The notes below the pieces were generated by a model that saw only the letters and a list, made by a program, of their open reading frames with translations, did no database searches and was not told the DNA's origin. Shown in pieces: positions 37,901 to 46,300 of a DNA stretch of 64,000 nucleotides; within the stretch, counting starts at the first letter, position 1; each line of letters starts with the position of its first letter. The translations under genes were made by a program, and so were the position numbers. Source of the DNA: Bathymodiolus brooksi (taxonomy: Eukaryota > Mollusca > Bivalvia > Mytilida > Modiolidae); the NCBI GenBank assembly GCA_963680875.1, contig OY804575.1, positions 28,858,494 through 28,922,493 on the forward strand, given 5' to 3'.

Positions 37901-40737
37901 CCACAAGATATGTGACTGAAATCGTAAATCTGGTCACAGTTGAGTGATTATCTAGAAGTTATCGTACATGTTGTTTTAATGGACATACTATTTATTAATC
38001 AGAACAAATTTTATATTCAATCTTGTAAAATTGTAATTCATTTAATTGAATTAACGAATAGAAAAAGGTATTATCATTATGATATACGGGTATAATTATT
38101 TATCATATTTTAACTTATTTGAGTCTAGTACACGACATTGCATATTTTTTTTAGAAATGCATTTTGGCACGTACATAATTGTGGTATCTTACTTAGTGTA
38201 CACACATAGAAAACACCAATTTCTAAGCTATCAATTTATTAATTTAATAATCCTAAACGGTCGAACTACAAAACATGAATGAATCAAAAGCATGCTGCTC
38301 AGGTGAACTTTCCCATGCACCTAATCTTACTAAAAATAGAAACATGTGCAGACAACATCAATTAAAAGATGACCGTGTGGGTTTGCCTCCTCTTATCTAA
38401 ATAACAATGTCACAGTTAGTTTTTACATTTCAACATGTTGGTATCAAGGTCTATTTTTACAGATCATAATTAAAGTCATAATGGTCAATTATCTGAGACC
38501 GGAAGTGGTATGACGACATAGAACAGTTTTTTACATTATCGATCATTATACATGCATTACGACAAATTTTCTTTTATTTATTGCTATTCAACTATTTTTA
38601 TTTCCTTTATTAAACAAGAAACATTTCTTAAAGTAAATATAATCTTCTAATGGAAACCTGAAAAAAGAAAATATATATTCAAAATTAACTTTGAATTGGA
38701 ATTAATATACTAAATATTAGTCACGGCTTTTAATAAAAACGAAAAACGTCATGTTCAATTTACCTGTAATCTACGAACATCTGGTCTTACCTGTAATTAG
38801 TGGAGCATGTACCTACCAGAGTTTTATGGCTTCCCCAATAAACATTTGATCACTAGGATCACCTTGATGAAAATTAAAAAGGATTAAAAGTTGATCCTTT
38901 TCACTATCACAGTGATTTATTACGGTATGTCTCTGACCGTACTGTACATGTATTGCCTTCATTTTTAGCTCACATGGTCTTCTCTGTAATTACAAGGTTA
39001 AATGTAATCATACTTTGCAGTATTGTTCCATTTGCTGACCTTAATAGAATTTGTTATTTATGTGCTGATCTGAAATTCAACATTGCCATTAGAGCCAATA
39101 ATGCATTTTGATTGGATGAGTCTCAAATAATATAGGTGTCAATGATCCTGAGGTGGTTTTTCTTAGAAGCTACAAACGTAATTGAACCAGAACTGTAAAA
39201 TTGTGAACACTTGATGGTTCCTTACAAATTTGGCTTTGTTTATACAGATCTGAAATTGAAGCTGGCTGTCACCTCATGACAAAGTTTAACATATAATCCT
39301 ATGGTAAAATTAAAAAAAAAACCTATTGCTATGGAGGCAATGAAATTTTTCATAAATAGGTTTTAATTTTCCTGGGATGGTCATATAAAAACTTTAGATT
39401 AATTGTGTGGAGTGGAAAGCCAAAATAGTAGTCAGTTAAGATAGGACCTTATGGAAAAATGAATGAAAGGCTTTTTATACTAAATATGAATATATATGAA
39501 ATTGTACATGAATGATCATTGGCTGGTCCCAGACAATCTTAACTTGTTTCATATGGAAAGCAATCCAAGATGGCTGCCACCAAAGATTAACATAGGACCT
39601 ATCAAAAATGTTTTTAAAATATTTTCTATAATAAAGAATTTTATAATAAATTCCAGAATATTTTTTTTTAATTTTACTGTTGAACTATGAATTATTTTTG
39701 CAGAAATTATGAAAAGTATTTTGCCAAGGCTTTGAAAATACGACGTCTGATTTCTGAAGATTTTAAGAGAGTGTTTGCATCTGGGGTAGATGTTTTGTTG
39801 ACACCTACTACCTTGACCACAGCTCCGACCTTTAGCTCATTTACCCAGAGGGACAATAGAACCAATACAGAAGAACAAGATGTCTTTACTCAATCTGCTA
39901 ACATGGCTGGTATGTTAGAGATTATCATAAACAGACTGCAATGTGATTTGAGAACTGCATTTTAGCCTCAAAAGATTTGTTTGTGTTATGAACGTAAAAC
40001 ACTACCACTTTTATATGATAGTGCATGCCTTTGGTATGCTATCTAATATTTTACGTTAATGACACAAACAAATATGGTTTGAGACCAAAATGCAGTTTCT
40101 CAACCAAGTTGCAGTCTGTTCATATTTAATATTATATACTTAATCAATTTTACAGTTTCAATTATGCATGTATATACATATTGTCCATTCTATATATTAA
40201 AAGTCTTTGTAAAGATGTTTCTGTAAATTATACATTCTGGTCTTCATGTCTAACTTGCAGTTGAAGAAAAAGCAATCGAAAAAAGTCACCACAAGTGAAT
40301 GTTGTGGAACCCATGAAATAAACAATCAGGAATACAACCCTTCTCAGCCTGTCAATTTTTTATATCTCCTGTATATCTGATCAAGGCTGTAATTGTATAT
40401 TGGCAAATCTTGTAATGGATTATTTCCCTTGGCCATTCAATCTTTAGGAAATAACCCTTCGTCGTTTGACAATTATGGATATTATTTTTTCATAAAGGTC
40501 ATAATTGTATATTAGGAAAAATTCAAAATACAAGACATATATATACCATTATGTATCATTACAGGAATCCCAGCTGTAACAGTTCCATCCAAACTTTCAA
40601 ACAGTGGTCTACCTATAGGATTACAATTCATAGGACAAAACTTTAAAGACAAAGAAATGTTGACTGTTGCCAAATGGTACGAACAACAAGTGCAATTTAG
40701 ACATCTTAGATTAGACTTCTTAGAGGGTACATCTTAG
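25965..40737 (+). CDS. QRSL1: QRSL1 / GatA, mitochondrial Glu-tRNA(Gln) amidotransferase subunit A
   Basis: Ten exons splice to 524 aa plus a stop, matching the usual ~500-530 aa. The protein is an amidase-signature enzyme. It releases ammonia from glutamine for conversion of Glu-tRNA(Gln) to Gln-tRNA(Gln) in mitochondria, together with GatB and GatC. Visible signatures: [10 protein letters not shown] with the catalytic Lys (~K80), [14 protein letters not shown] with the cis-Ser (~184-185), [15 protein letters not shown] with the nucleophile Ser (~S208), then [21 protein letters not shown] and [10 protein letters not shown] near the C-terminus. Exons: 25965-25988, 27160-27325, 28773-28974, 31067-31270, 32828-33003, 34451-34563, 35673-35865, 37198-37315, 39704-39909 and 40565-40737. 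All have GT-AG borders and consistent phases. Exon 1 is the least certain. Introns are crowded with transposons but no coding exon is broken. Confidence 0.95.
25989..27159 (+). other. QRSL1 intron 1
   Basis: It contains a perfect 14-bp palindrome aatctcgcgagatt near 26,337, similar to the TCTCGCGAGA element known from vertebrate core promoters. That hints that transcription may also begin here. Near 26,930-27,090 two similar stretches (gacacagatattctgtaa and gacacagatgttctgtaa) form a diverged direct repeat of about 120 bp. Confidence 0.5.
27160..27325 (+). CDS. QRSL1: QRSL1 exon 2
   Basis: 166 nt, acceptor ttttcag and donor aaa/gtagct. It encodes [20 protein letters not shown] and [14 protein letters not shown], the N-terminal helix region of GatA-type amidases (GxITxxxLCEKC and NAFI). 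Confidence 0.9.
27326..28772 (+). other. QRSL1 intron 2 with Helitron-like debris
   Basis: Between about 27,400 and 28,140 there are loosely repeated ~170-bp segments (ttccctatgaaattctct, ttccttatgaaattacct, tccattgaatacctctga). They end in caggtgagcatctagt, the terminal signature also seen at 33.8 and 48.6 kb. A G12-type homopolymer lies near 27,557. I read this as an old copy of the Helitron-like family. Confidence 0.55.
28773..28974 (+). CDS. QRSL1: QRSL1 exon 3 (catalytic Lys)
   Basis: 202 nt, acceptor gttttag and donor gg/gtacat. It encodes [20 protein letters not shown] (catalytic Lys ~80) and on through [20 protein letters not shown] to MDEYAMG, all hallmark GatA text. Confidence 0.95.
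29270..30640 (+). mobile_element. old Helitron-like element with ~160-bp monomers
   Basis: The 5' part resembles the family start (catcactttgcgtctggtgt, gtaaaccttttacattttga). It is followed by diverged monomers carrying the aagatggc motif and then gatcaagtgaacagtacagg near the family 3' end. There is no coding capacity. Assignment to a Helitron/Helentron-like non-autonomous family is inference from end structure and internal monomers. Confidence 0.6.
30641..30850 (+). mobile_element. Helitron-like element, 5' fragment
   Basis: It begins tttttagctcacctggccaa, with an immediate small hairpin (cacctggc / gccaggtg), and continues ttttgctgtcacttggcgtc and tacgtcgtaaactttcacat. The copy fades before QRSL1 exon 4 and has no 3' end here. 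Confidence 0.65.
31067..31270 (+). CDS. QRSL1: QRSL1 exon 4 (cis-Ser motif)
   Basis: 204 nt, acceptor tttgtag and donor gg/gtaaat. It encodes [20 protein letters not shown] and a variable insert ([14 protein letters not shown]), then [20 protein letters not shown] with the cis-Ser of the amidase triad. Confidence 0.95.
31271..32139 (+). other. QRSL1 intron 4, no feature seen
   Basis: AT-rich intron with no recognised repeat in its first 870 bp. Confidence 0.4.
32140..32392 (+). mobile_element. SINE-A copy, near full length
   Basis: Shows the family order clearly: aggggtcatcgtggtcatga, gttagatttacaactacctg, the B box gagttcgaatcccgctcatg, gaggtgtactcaacacaac-like body, cttgcgacgggttggtggtt, tactccggtttcctccacca, and atattgttgaaagtg. 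The tail ends in ataaccctaaccctcaa. It lies in QRSL1 intron 4, sense to the gene. Confidence 0.9.
32828..33003 (+). CDS. QRSL1: QRSL1 exon 5 (nucleophile Ser)
   Basis: 176 nt, acceptor atttttag-type and donor tca/gtaaga. It encodes [20 protein letters not shown], the amidase signature with the nucleophilic Ser. The conserved [20 protein letters not shown] and [18 protein letters not shown] follow. Confidence 0.96.
33128..33350 (-). mobile_element. SINE-A copy
   Basis: The plus strand reads tgtgtttaacgcaactttca, gagttttatcggtggaggaa, aaccactgacctgccgcaag, cgagtacaccttgccatgat, ggattcgaactcccaatgtt and ggtgataagcactgattgca. It lies in QRSL1 intron 5, antisense. Confidence 0.87.
33430..33811 (+). 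mobile_element. Helitron-like element, 3' fragment
   Basis: It ends with gaatgattcatgctcaggtg and agcctctagt. The gctcaggtgagc palindrome forms a small terminal hairpin just before ctctag. The preceding text resembles the family body only weakly, and the 5' end is not evident. Confidence 0.55.
33812..34450 (+). other. QRSL1 intron 5, no gene seen
   Basis: Contains one perfect short duplication (gttaagatarcatatacagg with gcttg, near 33,895 and 33,919). It is otherwise plain AT-rich intron. Confidence 0.45.
34451..34563 (+). CDS. QRSL1: QRSL1 exon 6
   Basis: 113 nt, acceptor attacag and donor aag/gtatga. It encodes [20 protein letters not shown] and [11 protein letters not shown], the D(S/A)T and IGIPK positions of GatA. 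Confidence 0.9.
34564..35252 (+). other. QRSL1 intron 6, first part
   Basis: At about 34,620-34,830 there is text related to the 2.6-kb hairpin family (gtcggtaaacagctcattag, agctttagaaacaggttaaa). No exon was recognised. Confidence 0.4.
35253..35508 (-). mobile_element. SINE-A copy
   Basis: The plus strand reads ggtatggtgttattgccatt, gtcagttttattggttgagg, actggagtacccggagaaaa, gtatcgagtacacctcgccc, ggtgataggcactgattgca and ccatacaagcacgaccatga. The head and body are complete. It lies in QRSL1 intron 6, antisense. Confidence 0.9.
35531..35641. repeat. dispersed ~110-bp repeat shared with NEK intron 2
   Basis: Matches about 17,613-17,723 in the same strand orientation. The shared words are attatcactagtatca, agcttgtcctatca and gttattctata. 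It ends about 30 bp before QRSL1 exon 7. No terminal structure was seen. Confidence 0.6.
35673..35865 (+). CDS. QRSL1: QRSL1 exon 7
   Basis: 193 nt, acceptor ctttcag and donor ttg/gttagt. It encodes [20 protein letters not shown] and [20 protein letters not shown], then [17 protein letters not shown], the conserved [12 protein letters not shown] box of GatA. Confidence 0.94.
35881..36756 (+). mobile_element. 161-bp-monomer element, 3.5 monomers
   Basis: It begins ataccccccgcatcaaagt, followed by a (gtcc)n microsatellite. Monomers of about 161 bp then start with ctatgtcgta(t/c)gataa near 35,937, 36,098, 36,259 and 36,418. It ends ggtatatcttagtgagctgt with gctcacagtaatac. A relative with fewer monomers lies at 59,129-59,550. 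It starts 15 bp after the exon 7 splice donor. Type not assigned (pearl/HINE-like by architecture). Confidence 0.85.
37198..37315 (+). CDS. QRSL1: QRSL1 exon 8
   Basis: 118 nt, acceptor tcacag and donor ca/gtaagt. It encodes [20 protein letters not shown] and [18 protein letters not shown], matching the conserved RxEGFxxxVxxRIxxG box of GatA. Confidence 0.94.
37316..37733 (+). other. QRSL1 intron 8, no feature seen
   Basis: Plain AT-rich intron before a terminal-inverted-repeat element. Confidence 0.4.
37734..38944. mobile_element. ~1.2-kb terminal-inverted-repeat element
   Basis: The left end is cagtacggtcagggacatac followed by cgtgataaatcactgtgat. The right end is its complement with two mismatches over 39 bp (…ctctgaccgtactg). 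The interior has no transposase or long ORF, so this is non-autonomous. Just inside the ends, gtgaaaaggattaac and gatccttttcac-type words are also inverted, so the repeat is longer than 39 bp with interruptions. The superfamily is not determined because target duplications are unclear. Confidence 0.8.
39150..39600 (+). repeat. two to three diverged Helitron-family monomers
   Basis: The words gaaccagaactgtaaaattg, ttgatggttccttacaaat, atgatcattggctggtccca and caatccaagatggctgccac match, in order, the ~166-bp monomers of the large array. They are isolated here, with no family ends nearby. Confidence 0.65.
39704..39909 (+). CDS. QRSL1: QRSL1 exon 9
   Basis: 206 nt, acceptor tttgcag and donor ctg/gtatgt. 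It encodes [20 protein letters not shown], then [18 protein letters not shown] and [12 protein letters not shown], the TPTxxxxAP and N(M/L)AG boxes. Confidence 0.95.
39932..40118. repeat. 187-bp hairpin in QRSL1 intron 9
   Basis: Arms of about 78 bp are reverse complements. The left arm has cagactgcaatgtgatttga, gaactgcattttagcctcaa and tgtttgtgttatgaacgtaa. The right arm has ttacgttaatgacacaaaca, ttgagaccaaaatgcagttt and gcagtctg. The short loop holds a second palindrome-like word (gatagtgcatgcc…ggtatgctatc). The stem starts 22 bp after the exon 9 donor. Confidence 0.88.
40565..40737 (+). CDS. QRSL1: QRSL1 exon 10 (C-terminus)
   Basis: 173 nt including the TAG stop, acceptor attacag. It encodes [20 protein letters not shown] and [20 protein letters not shown], ending LEGTS. 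The GLPIGLQ and ExxLLxxA-type C-terminal signature is typical of GatA. Confidence 0.96.
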
Positions 40738-40808
40738 AATATACTGCAGGCAGACAGCTGAATAATCAAGTCATGTCATTCTTGTTACTACAAAACCAGG
40801 ATAAAGAA

Positions 40809-40814
40809 AATAAA
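40809..40814 (+). terminator. candidate poly(A) signal of QRSL1
   Basis: A canonical aataaa about 70 bp after the stop codon. More A/T-rich variants follow within 30 bp. Cleavage position not determined. Confidence 0.5.
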
Positions 40815-40904
40815 TATGTGAAAAAAATAATAAAACTGATAAATGAAAAGTGTCAAATTCAACAGGGTTGTGACCCTTTGCGAAGTGGATATTGTTAGTT
40901 TGAA

Positions 40905-41243
40905 TAGAGTGAGTGAGTGAGTGAGTGAAACGAGCAGTTTTTCAGCCATATCATGGCCAGAACAAGTTACATTCAATGAGATGATTATGATGTCTGCTTT
41001 ATACTAGACCAACACGCTTAGCTGGATTTTCATAATGCAAGCTCACTGAAACAACAGTCCTCTGGTAGACATGTAATTCCACTCGATACTTTATCCTCAT
41101 TCCGAGCCAACTCGTCTTTGCTCTTTCTCCTTTATGCTGAATGCTTAGCAGAGAAGCAACAAATAGCAATTTTATAGCCTTTGGTTTGACCCGACAATCT
41201 ACTGCACTCGAGGTAAGCATCCTAGCCATAACAACACTGATGT
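40905..41243 (-). mobile_element. SINE-B copy
   Basis: It starts (3' end of the element) with a clean (gagt)n run, then cagccatatcatggccagaa, ctttatactagaccaacacg, gctcactgaaacaacagtcc, attccgagccaactcgtctt, ctttatgctgaatgcttagc, and the tRNA-like head complement cactcgaggtaagcatccta. Its middle has a single copy of the segment that became the 54-bp array elsewhere. It lies just downstream of QRSL1. Confidence 0.88.
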
Positions 41244-41830
41244 GGTTAGTTTCACTCTGTAACCTTTGTATCATTGGTTTAAAGAATAAAGTTATTATTA
41301 TTACAATAGAACATCTTGAAAAGTAAATGTAATATACTTAGATGTTTCATATGAGAAATGCCAGTTGATATTTTCGTTTTGTTTTTTTGTAAATGGTATT
41401 GTTAAGCTGTTTTCCGTATAGTTCAGTTGAAATGTTTTAGTTTGATATAGGTAATGCATTTTTGAAATGAGTTTTCAAATGCACGAGAAATCTGATGTCT
41501 GAATGTCAATGTGTTATAGAAACATTTTCTATGCATTTTCAAAGCGTTTTAAAGGTAGGTATGAACTCACCATTAAATTAGAGTGACTTTTAGTTATGTA
41601 AGTTGTCATGACATTACAATTTTATTTTATGATTTTAAACTTTCCCTTCGCAAAATTAAATTACATTTTTGCTCACCTGGTGAAAGTAAGTGTCTAATGT
41701 CCGCAGTTGTCTTTTTATGATTTAAACCTCTTTATAAACAATTTTATAAAAAGTGATTTTGACAAAGTTTTATAATGACTTTCCATATTTTGCATAGAGT
41801 CAAAATGTATTCAGCTCACGTGAATATAAG
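41244..41830. other. intergenic, Helitron-family 5' scrap
   Basis: At about 41,669 ttttgctcacctggtgaaag resembles the family 5' end, but no further match follows. The rest is unremarkable up to the DIRS element. Confidence 0.4.
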
Positions 41831-41993
41831 ATTTTATTACAATAAATACGTGTTACCATCATAAATTCTGAGTTACTCCATCGGTGCATGTCTGACAGGC
41901 GGAATCCCCAACTAAAAAATATCATCCAATGAAACAAAGGAATGACCTTGTGCCCATAAATCCCTGCCTTTATTATCATCCATTTTTATTTCC
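41831..41993 (+). repeat. DIRS left inverted terminal repeat
   Basis: Starts attttattacaataaatacg and continues accatcataaattctgagtt, catgtctgacaggcggaatc, atatcatccaatgaaacaaa and ataaatccctgcctttatta. It is the reverse complement of 59,777-59,952 apart from scattered substitutions and short indels. Confidence 0.92.
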
Positions 41994-42136
41994 ACATGCA
42001 CACGAAGACACGTTTTTCTTTCACTCTATGCAGAGAAGATATTATTGTATTTTAGTAGTGTAAGAATATTGTAGGTATCCCCAATATTGTTATTGCTTCG
42101 TATTATTGTGTACAATAGGTATTTAAAACTTTGCAA

Positions 42137-43300
42137 ATGGAGTTTAATGTTGCTAGCCCTTTCGAAGCCATTACTGGCAGTGATGTTTTTTTGGATGGGT
42201 CGTTACCCTACCCTACGGCTACAGTAAGTTCGGTAGCACTTCATAATACTACTAGTCAGTCAACCGACGTATTAACTTCGGTGACTAGTAGTACCGGTCA
42301 GCAGACCCAGCATGTAGGTTCTGTCGGTTATAATGGAGGTATCTCTACCATTGCCACTGTCACTCACACTGTCTCAAGGCCAGTTGACACCACTGCTTAT
42401 CCTGGTATCTCTATGAACTTAAATTTACCTGGTTCTAGGCCTCCAGCTTCGTACTGTTGTTTTACTTTGCCTGCTTCGGCTAATAACCCAATGCCATGGT
42501 CTAGGCCCCCCTGGCCTCAGATATACCCTTATTCAGGTTTTCCTGGTCAGGCTTTTCCAGGTTTCTGGCCTTTTGGTGGTAATATTGAACCTGTAGCAAC
42601 TTCCGTTGTTGGTCCACAGACCGTCATTTCTAGCCTGTCAGCCCCTGCTCCCCATGTAGCAGTATCTTCTAGTTGTGATGTGTCTTTACCTGCTCCTGTG
42701 CCCACCTCCTCTGTTAGGCCCCAGGTCAATCAGGTTTCTGACTGGCCCCTCTCTGGATGGGTTTAAGAGTATATTAGATGATTTTCGTCAATCTATCTCA
42801 TCTGACTTGGCTTCATTCTCTACCCGCATGTCAGTGTTAGAGAATAACGCCAATAGGTCTAGCTCTTCAGTGATTTCACACCCTCATGGAAGTGAACAAG
42901 AGGATAGTGATGAGGATGAGCGACTTTCAGTGGCCCCAGGTAGTCAGGAAGGAGAATTTTCTTCTGGTGAAGAAGCTGAAACTCCAGTTCAGGTGTCACA
43001 GAATGTTTCACAACCTTCTGTTCCTGTATCTCTTCCTCCTTCTGAAATTGGTCGGCCTACGTTGAAGGATCTCAGAGATTCTGTTTACACTATTATGAGA
43101 GATGTAAACAAGGTACCTTTTCAGTCTCCTCGACCAAAGAGACTTGCCTCTACTTTCGAGGCTTCGTGTGGTATGTCACAGGACACTAGTAAGTCACATA
43201 CTAGTTTCCCGCAATCCAACCATATATCTAATTCTCTTCAGATCATTAATGACAGGATTGTGGCTAATGAGTCCCATTGTTCCAAAGTCAGTGGTTTTGG
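42137..43300 (+). pseudogene. DIRS gag-like ORF, 5' part
   Basis: The ATG at 42,137 (MEFNVASPFEAITGS) opens a Ser/Thr/Pro-rich N-terminal region with no domain I recognise. The frame ends at 42,766. The same protein evidently continues one frame over from about 42,760 (FKSILDDFRQSISSDLASFS), with an acidic patch (EQEDSDEDERLS), up to the Helitron-like insertion. The position before RT and the later conserved block identify it as the DIRS gag-like protein. Confidence 0.75.
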
Positions 43301-46300
43301 TCTTGCTTTTTTAGTTCACATGGTCCTTTGTCCTTTACCAAGTTACTGTTTTTTATGCCGATCGGAAATCCAAGATGGCCGCCACCGCAGGACATAGATT
43401 AACATTGGACCCTATGGGAAAATGTTCAAATGCCTTCTTCTCAGAAACTACAAATATGATTAAGGTCAAACTGTACATGAATGTTCATTGGATGGTCCTC
43501 TACAATCTTAAGGTTTTTTGTTCCGATATGAAATTCAAAATGGCAGCTACGGCAGGACTTAGTTTAACATTGGACCCTATGGGAAAAATGTTTCAAAATG
43601 CTTCTTCTCTGAAACCACTTGGACAATTGAAACCAAACTGCCCAGGAATGATCATTGGAAGGTCCTCTACAAAGTTTCTGTTTTTTATGCCGATCGGAAA
43701 TCCAAGATGGCCGCCACCGTAGGACATAGATTAACATTGGACCCTATGGGAAAATATTCAAATGCCTTCTTCTCAGAAACTACAAATATGATTAAAGCCA
43801 AACTGTACATGAATGTTCATTATATGGTCCTCTACAAACTTTAGGTTTTTTGTTCCGGTATGAAATTCAAAATGGCGGCTACGGCAGGACTTAATTTAAC
43901 ATTGGACCCTATGGGAAAAATGTTTCAAAATGCTTCTTCTCTGAAACCACTTGGACAGTTGAAACCAAACTGCCCAGGAATGATCATTGGAAGGTCCTCT
44001 ACAAAGTTTCTGTTTTTTATGCCGATCGGAAATCCAAGATGGCCGCCACCGCAGGACATAGATTAACATTGGACCCTATGGGAAAATGTTCAAATGCCTT
44101 CTTCTCAGAAACTACAAATATGATTAAAGTCAAACTGTACATGAATGTTCATTGGATGGTCCTCTACAATCTTAAGGTATTTTGTTCCGATATGAAATTC
44201 AAAATGGCGGCTACGGCAGGACTTAGTTTAACATTGGACCCTATGGGGAAAATGTTTCAAAATGCTTCTTCTCTGAAACCACTTGGACAATTGAAACCAA
44301 ACTGTCCATGAATGATCATTGGAAGGTCCTCTACAAAGTTTCTGTTTTTTATGCCGATCGGAAATCCAAGACGGCCGCCACCGCAGGACATAGATTAACA
44401 TTGGACCCTATGGGAAAATGTTCAAATGCCTTCTTCTCAGAAACTACAAATATGATTAAAGTCAAACTGTACATGAATGTTCATTGGATGGTCCTCTACA
44501 ATCTTAAGGTTTTTTGTTCCGATATGAAATTCAAAATGGCCGCTACGGCAGGACTTAGTTTAACATTGGACCCTATGGGAAAAATGTTTCAAAATGCTTC
44601 TTCTCTGAAACCACTTGGAGAGTTGAAACCAAACTGCCCAGGAATGATCATTGGAAGGTCCTCTACAAAGTTTCTGTTTTTTATGACGATCGGAAATCCA
44701 AGATGGCCGCCACCGCAGGACATAGGTTAACATTGGACCCTATGGGAAAATATTCAAATGCCTTCTTCTCAGAAACTACAAATATGATTAAAGCCAAACT
44801 GTACATGAATGTTCATTGGATGGTCCTCTACAATCTTAAGGTTTTATGTTCCGATATGAAATTCAAAATGGCGGCTACGGCAGGACTTAGTTTAACATTG
44901 GACCCTATGGGGAAAATGTTTCAAAATGCTTCTTCTCTGAAACCACTTGGACAGTTGAAACCAAACTGCCCAGGAATGATCATTGGAAGGTCCTCTACAA
45001 AGTTTCTGTTTTTTATGCCAATCGGAAATCCAAGATGGCCGCCACTGCAGGACATAGATTAACATTGAACCCTATGGGAAAATGTTCAAATGCCTTTTTC
45101 TCAGAAACTACAAATATGATTAAAGCCAAACTGTACATGAATGTTCATTGGATGGTCCTCTACAAACTTTACGTCTTTTGTTCCGATATGAAATTCAAAA
45201 TGGCGGCTACGACAGAACTTAGTTTAACATTGGACCCTATGGGAAAAATGTTTCAAAACGCTTCTTCTCTGAAACCACTTGGACAATTGAAACCAAACTG
45301 CCCAGGAATGATCATTGGAAGGTCCTCTACAAAGTTTCTGTTTTTTATGTCGATCGGAAATCCAAGATGGCCGCCACCGCAATACATAGATTAGCATTGG
45401 ACCCTAAGGGAAAATGTTCAAATGCCTTCTTCTCAGAAACCACAAATATGATTAAAGCCAAACTGTACATGAATGTTCATTGGATGGTCTTTTACAAACT
45501 TTACGTTTTTTGTTCCGATATGAAATTCAAAATGGCGGCTACGGCAGGACCTAGGTTAACATTGGACCCTATGGGGAAAATGTTTCAAAACGCTTCTTCT
45601 CTGAAACAACTTGGACAGTTGAAACCAAACTGCCCAGGAATGATCATTGGAAGGTCCTCTACAAATTTTATGTTTTTTATACCGATCGGAAATCCAAGAT
45701 GGCTGCCACCGCAATACATAGATTAACATTGGACCCTATGGGAAAATGTTCAAATGCCTTCTTCTCAGAAACTACAAATATGATTAAAGCCAAACTGTAC
45801 ATGAATGTTCATTGGATGGTCTTTTACAAACTTTACGTTTTTTGTTCCGATATGAAATTCAAAATGGCGGCTACGGCAGGACCTAGGTTAACATTGGACC
45901 CTATGGGAAAAATGTTTCAAAACGCTTCTTCTCTGAAACAACTTGGACAGTTGAAACCAAACTGCCCAGGAATGATCATTGGAAGGTCCTCTACAAAGTT
46001 TCTGTTTTTTATGCCAATCGGAAATCCAAGATGGCCGCCACTGCAGGACATAGATTAACATTGAACCCTATGGGAAAATGTTCAAATGCCTTTTTCTCAG
46101 AAACTACAAATATGATTAAAGCCAAACTGTACATGAATGTTCATTGGATGGTCCTCTACAAACTTTACGTCTTTTGTTCCGATATGAAATTCAAAATGGC
46201 GGCTACGACAGAACTTAGTTTAACATTGGACCCTATGGGAAAAATGTTTCAAAACGCTTCTTCTCTGAAACCACTTGGACAATTGAAACCAAACTGCCCA

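Noticed and set aside
39687..39965. Single-exon reading of the QRSL1 fragment
   Set aside because: It extends past a clear splice donor (ctg/gtatgt) into a hairpin. The spliced model continues in phase to exon 10.
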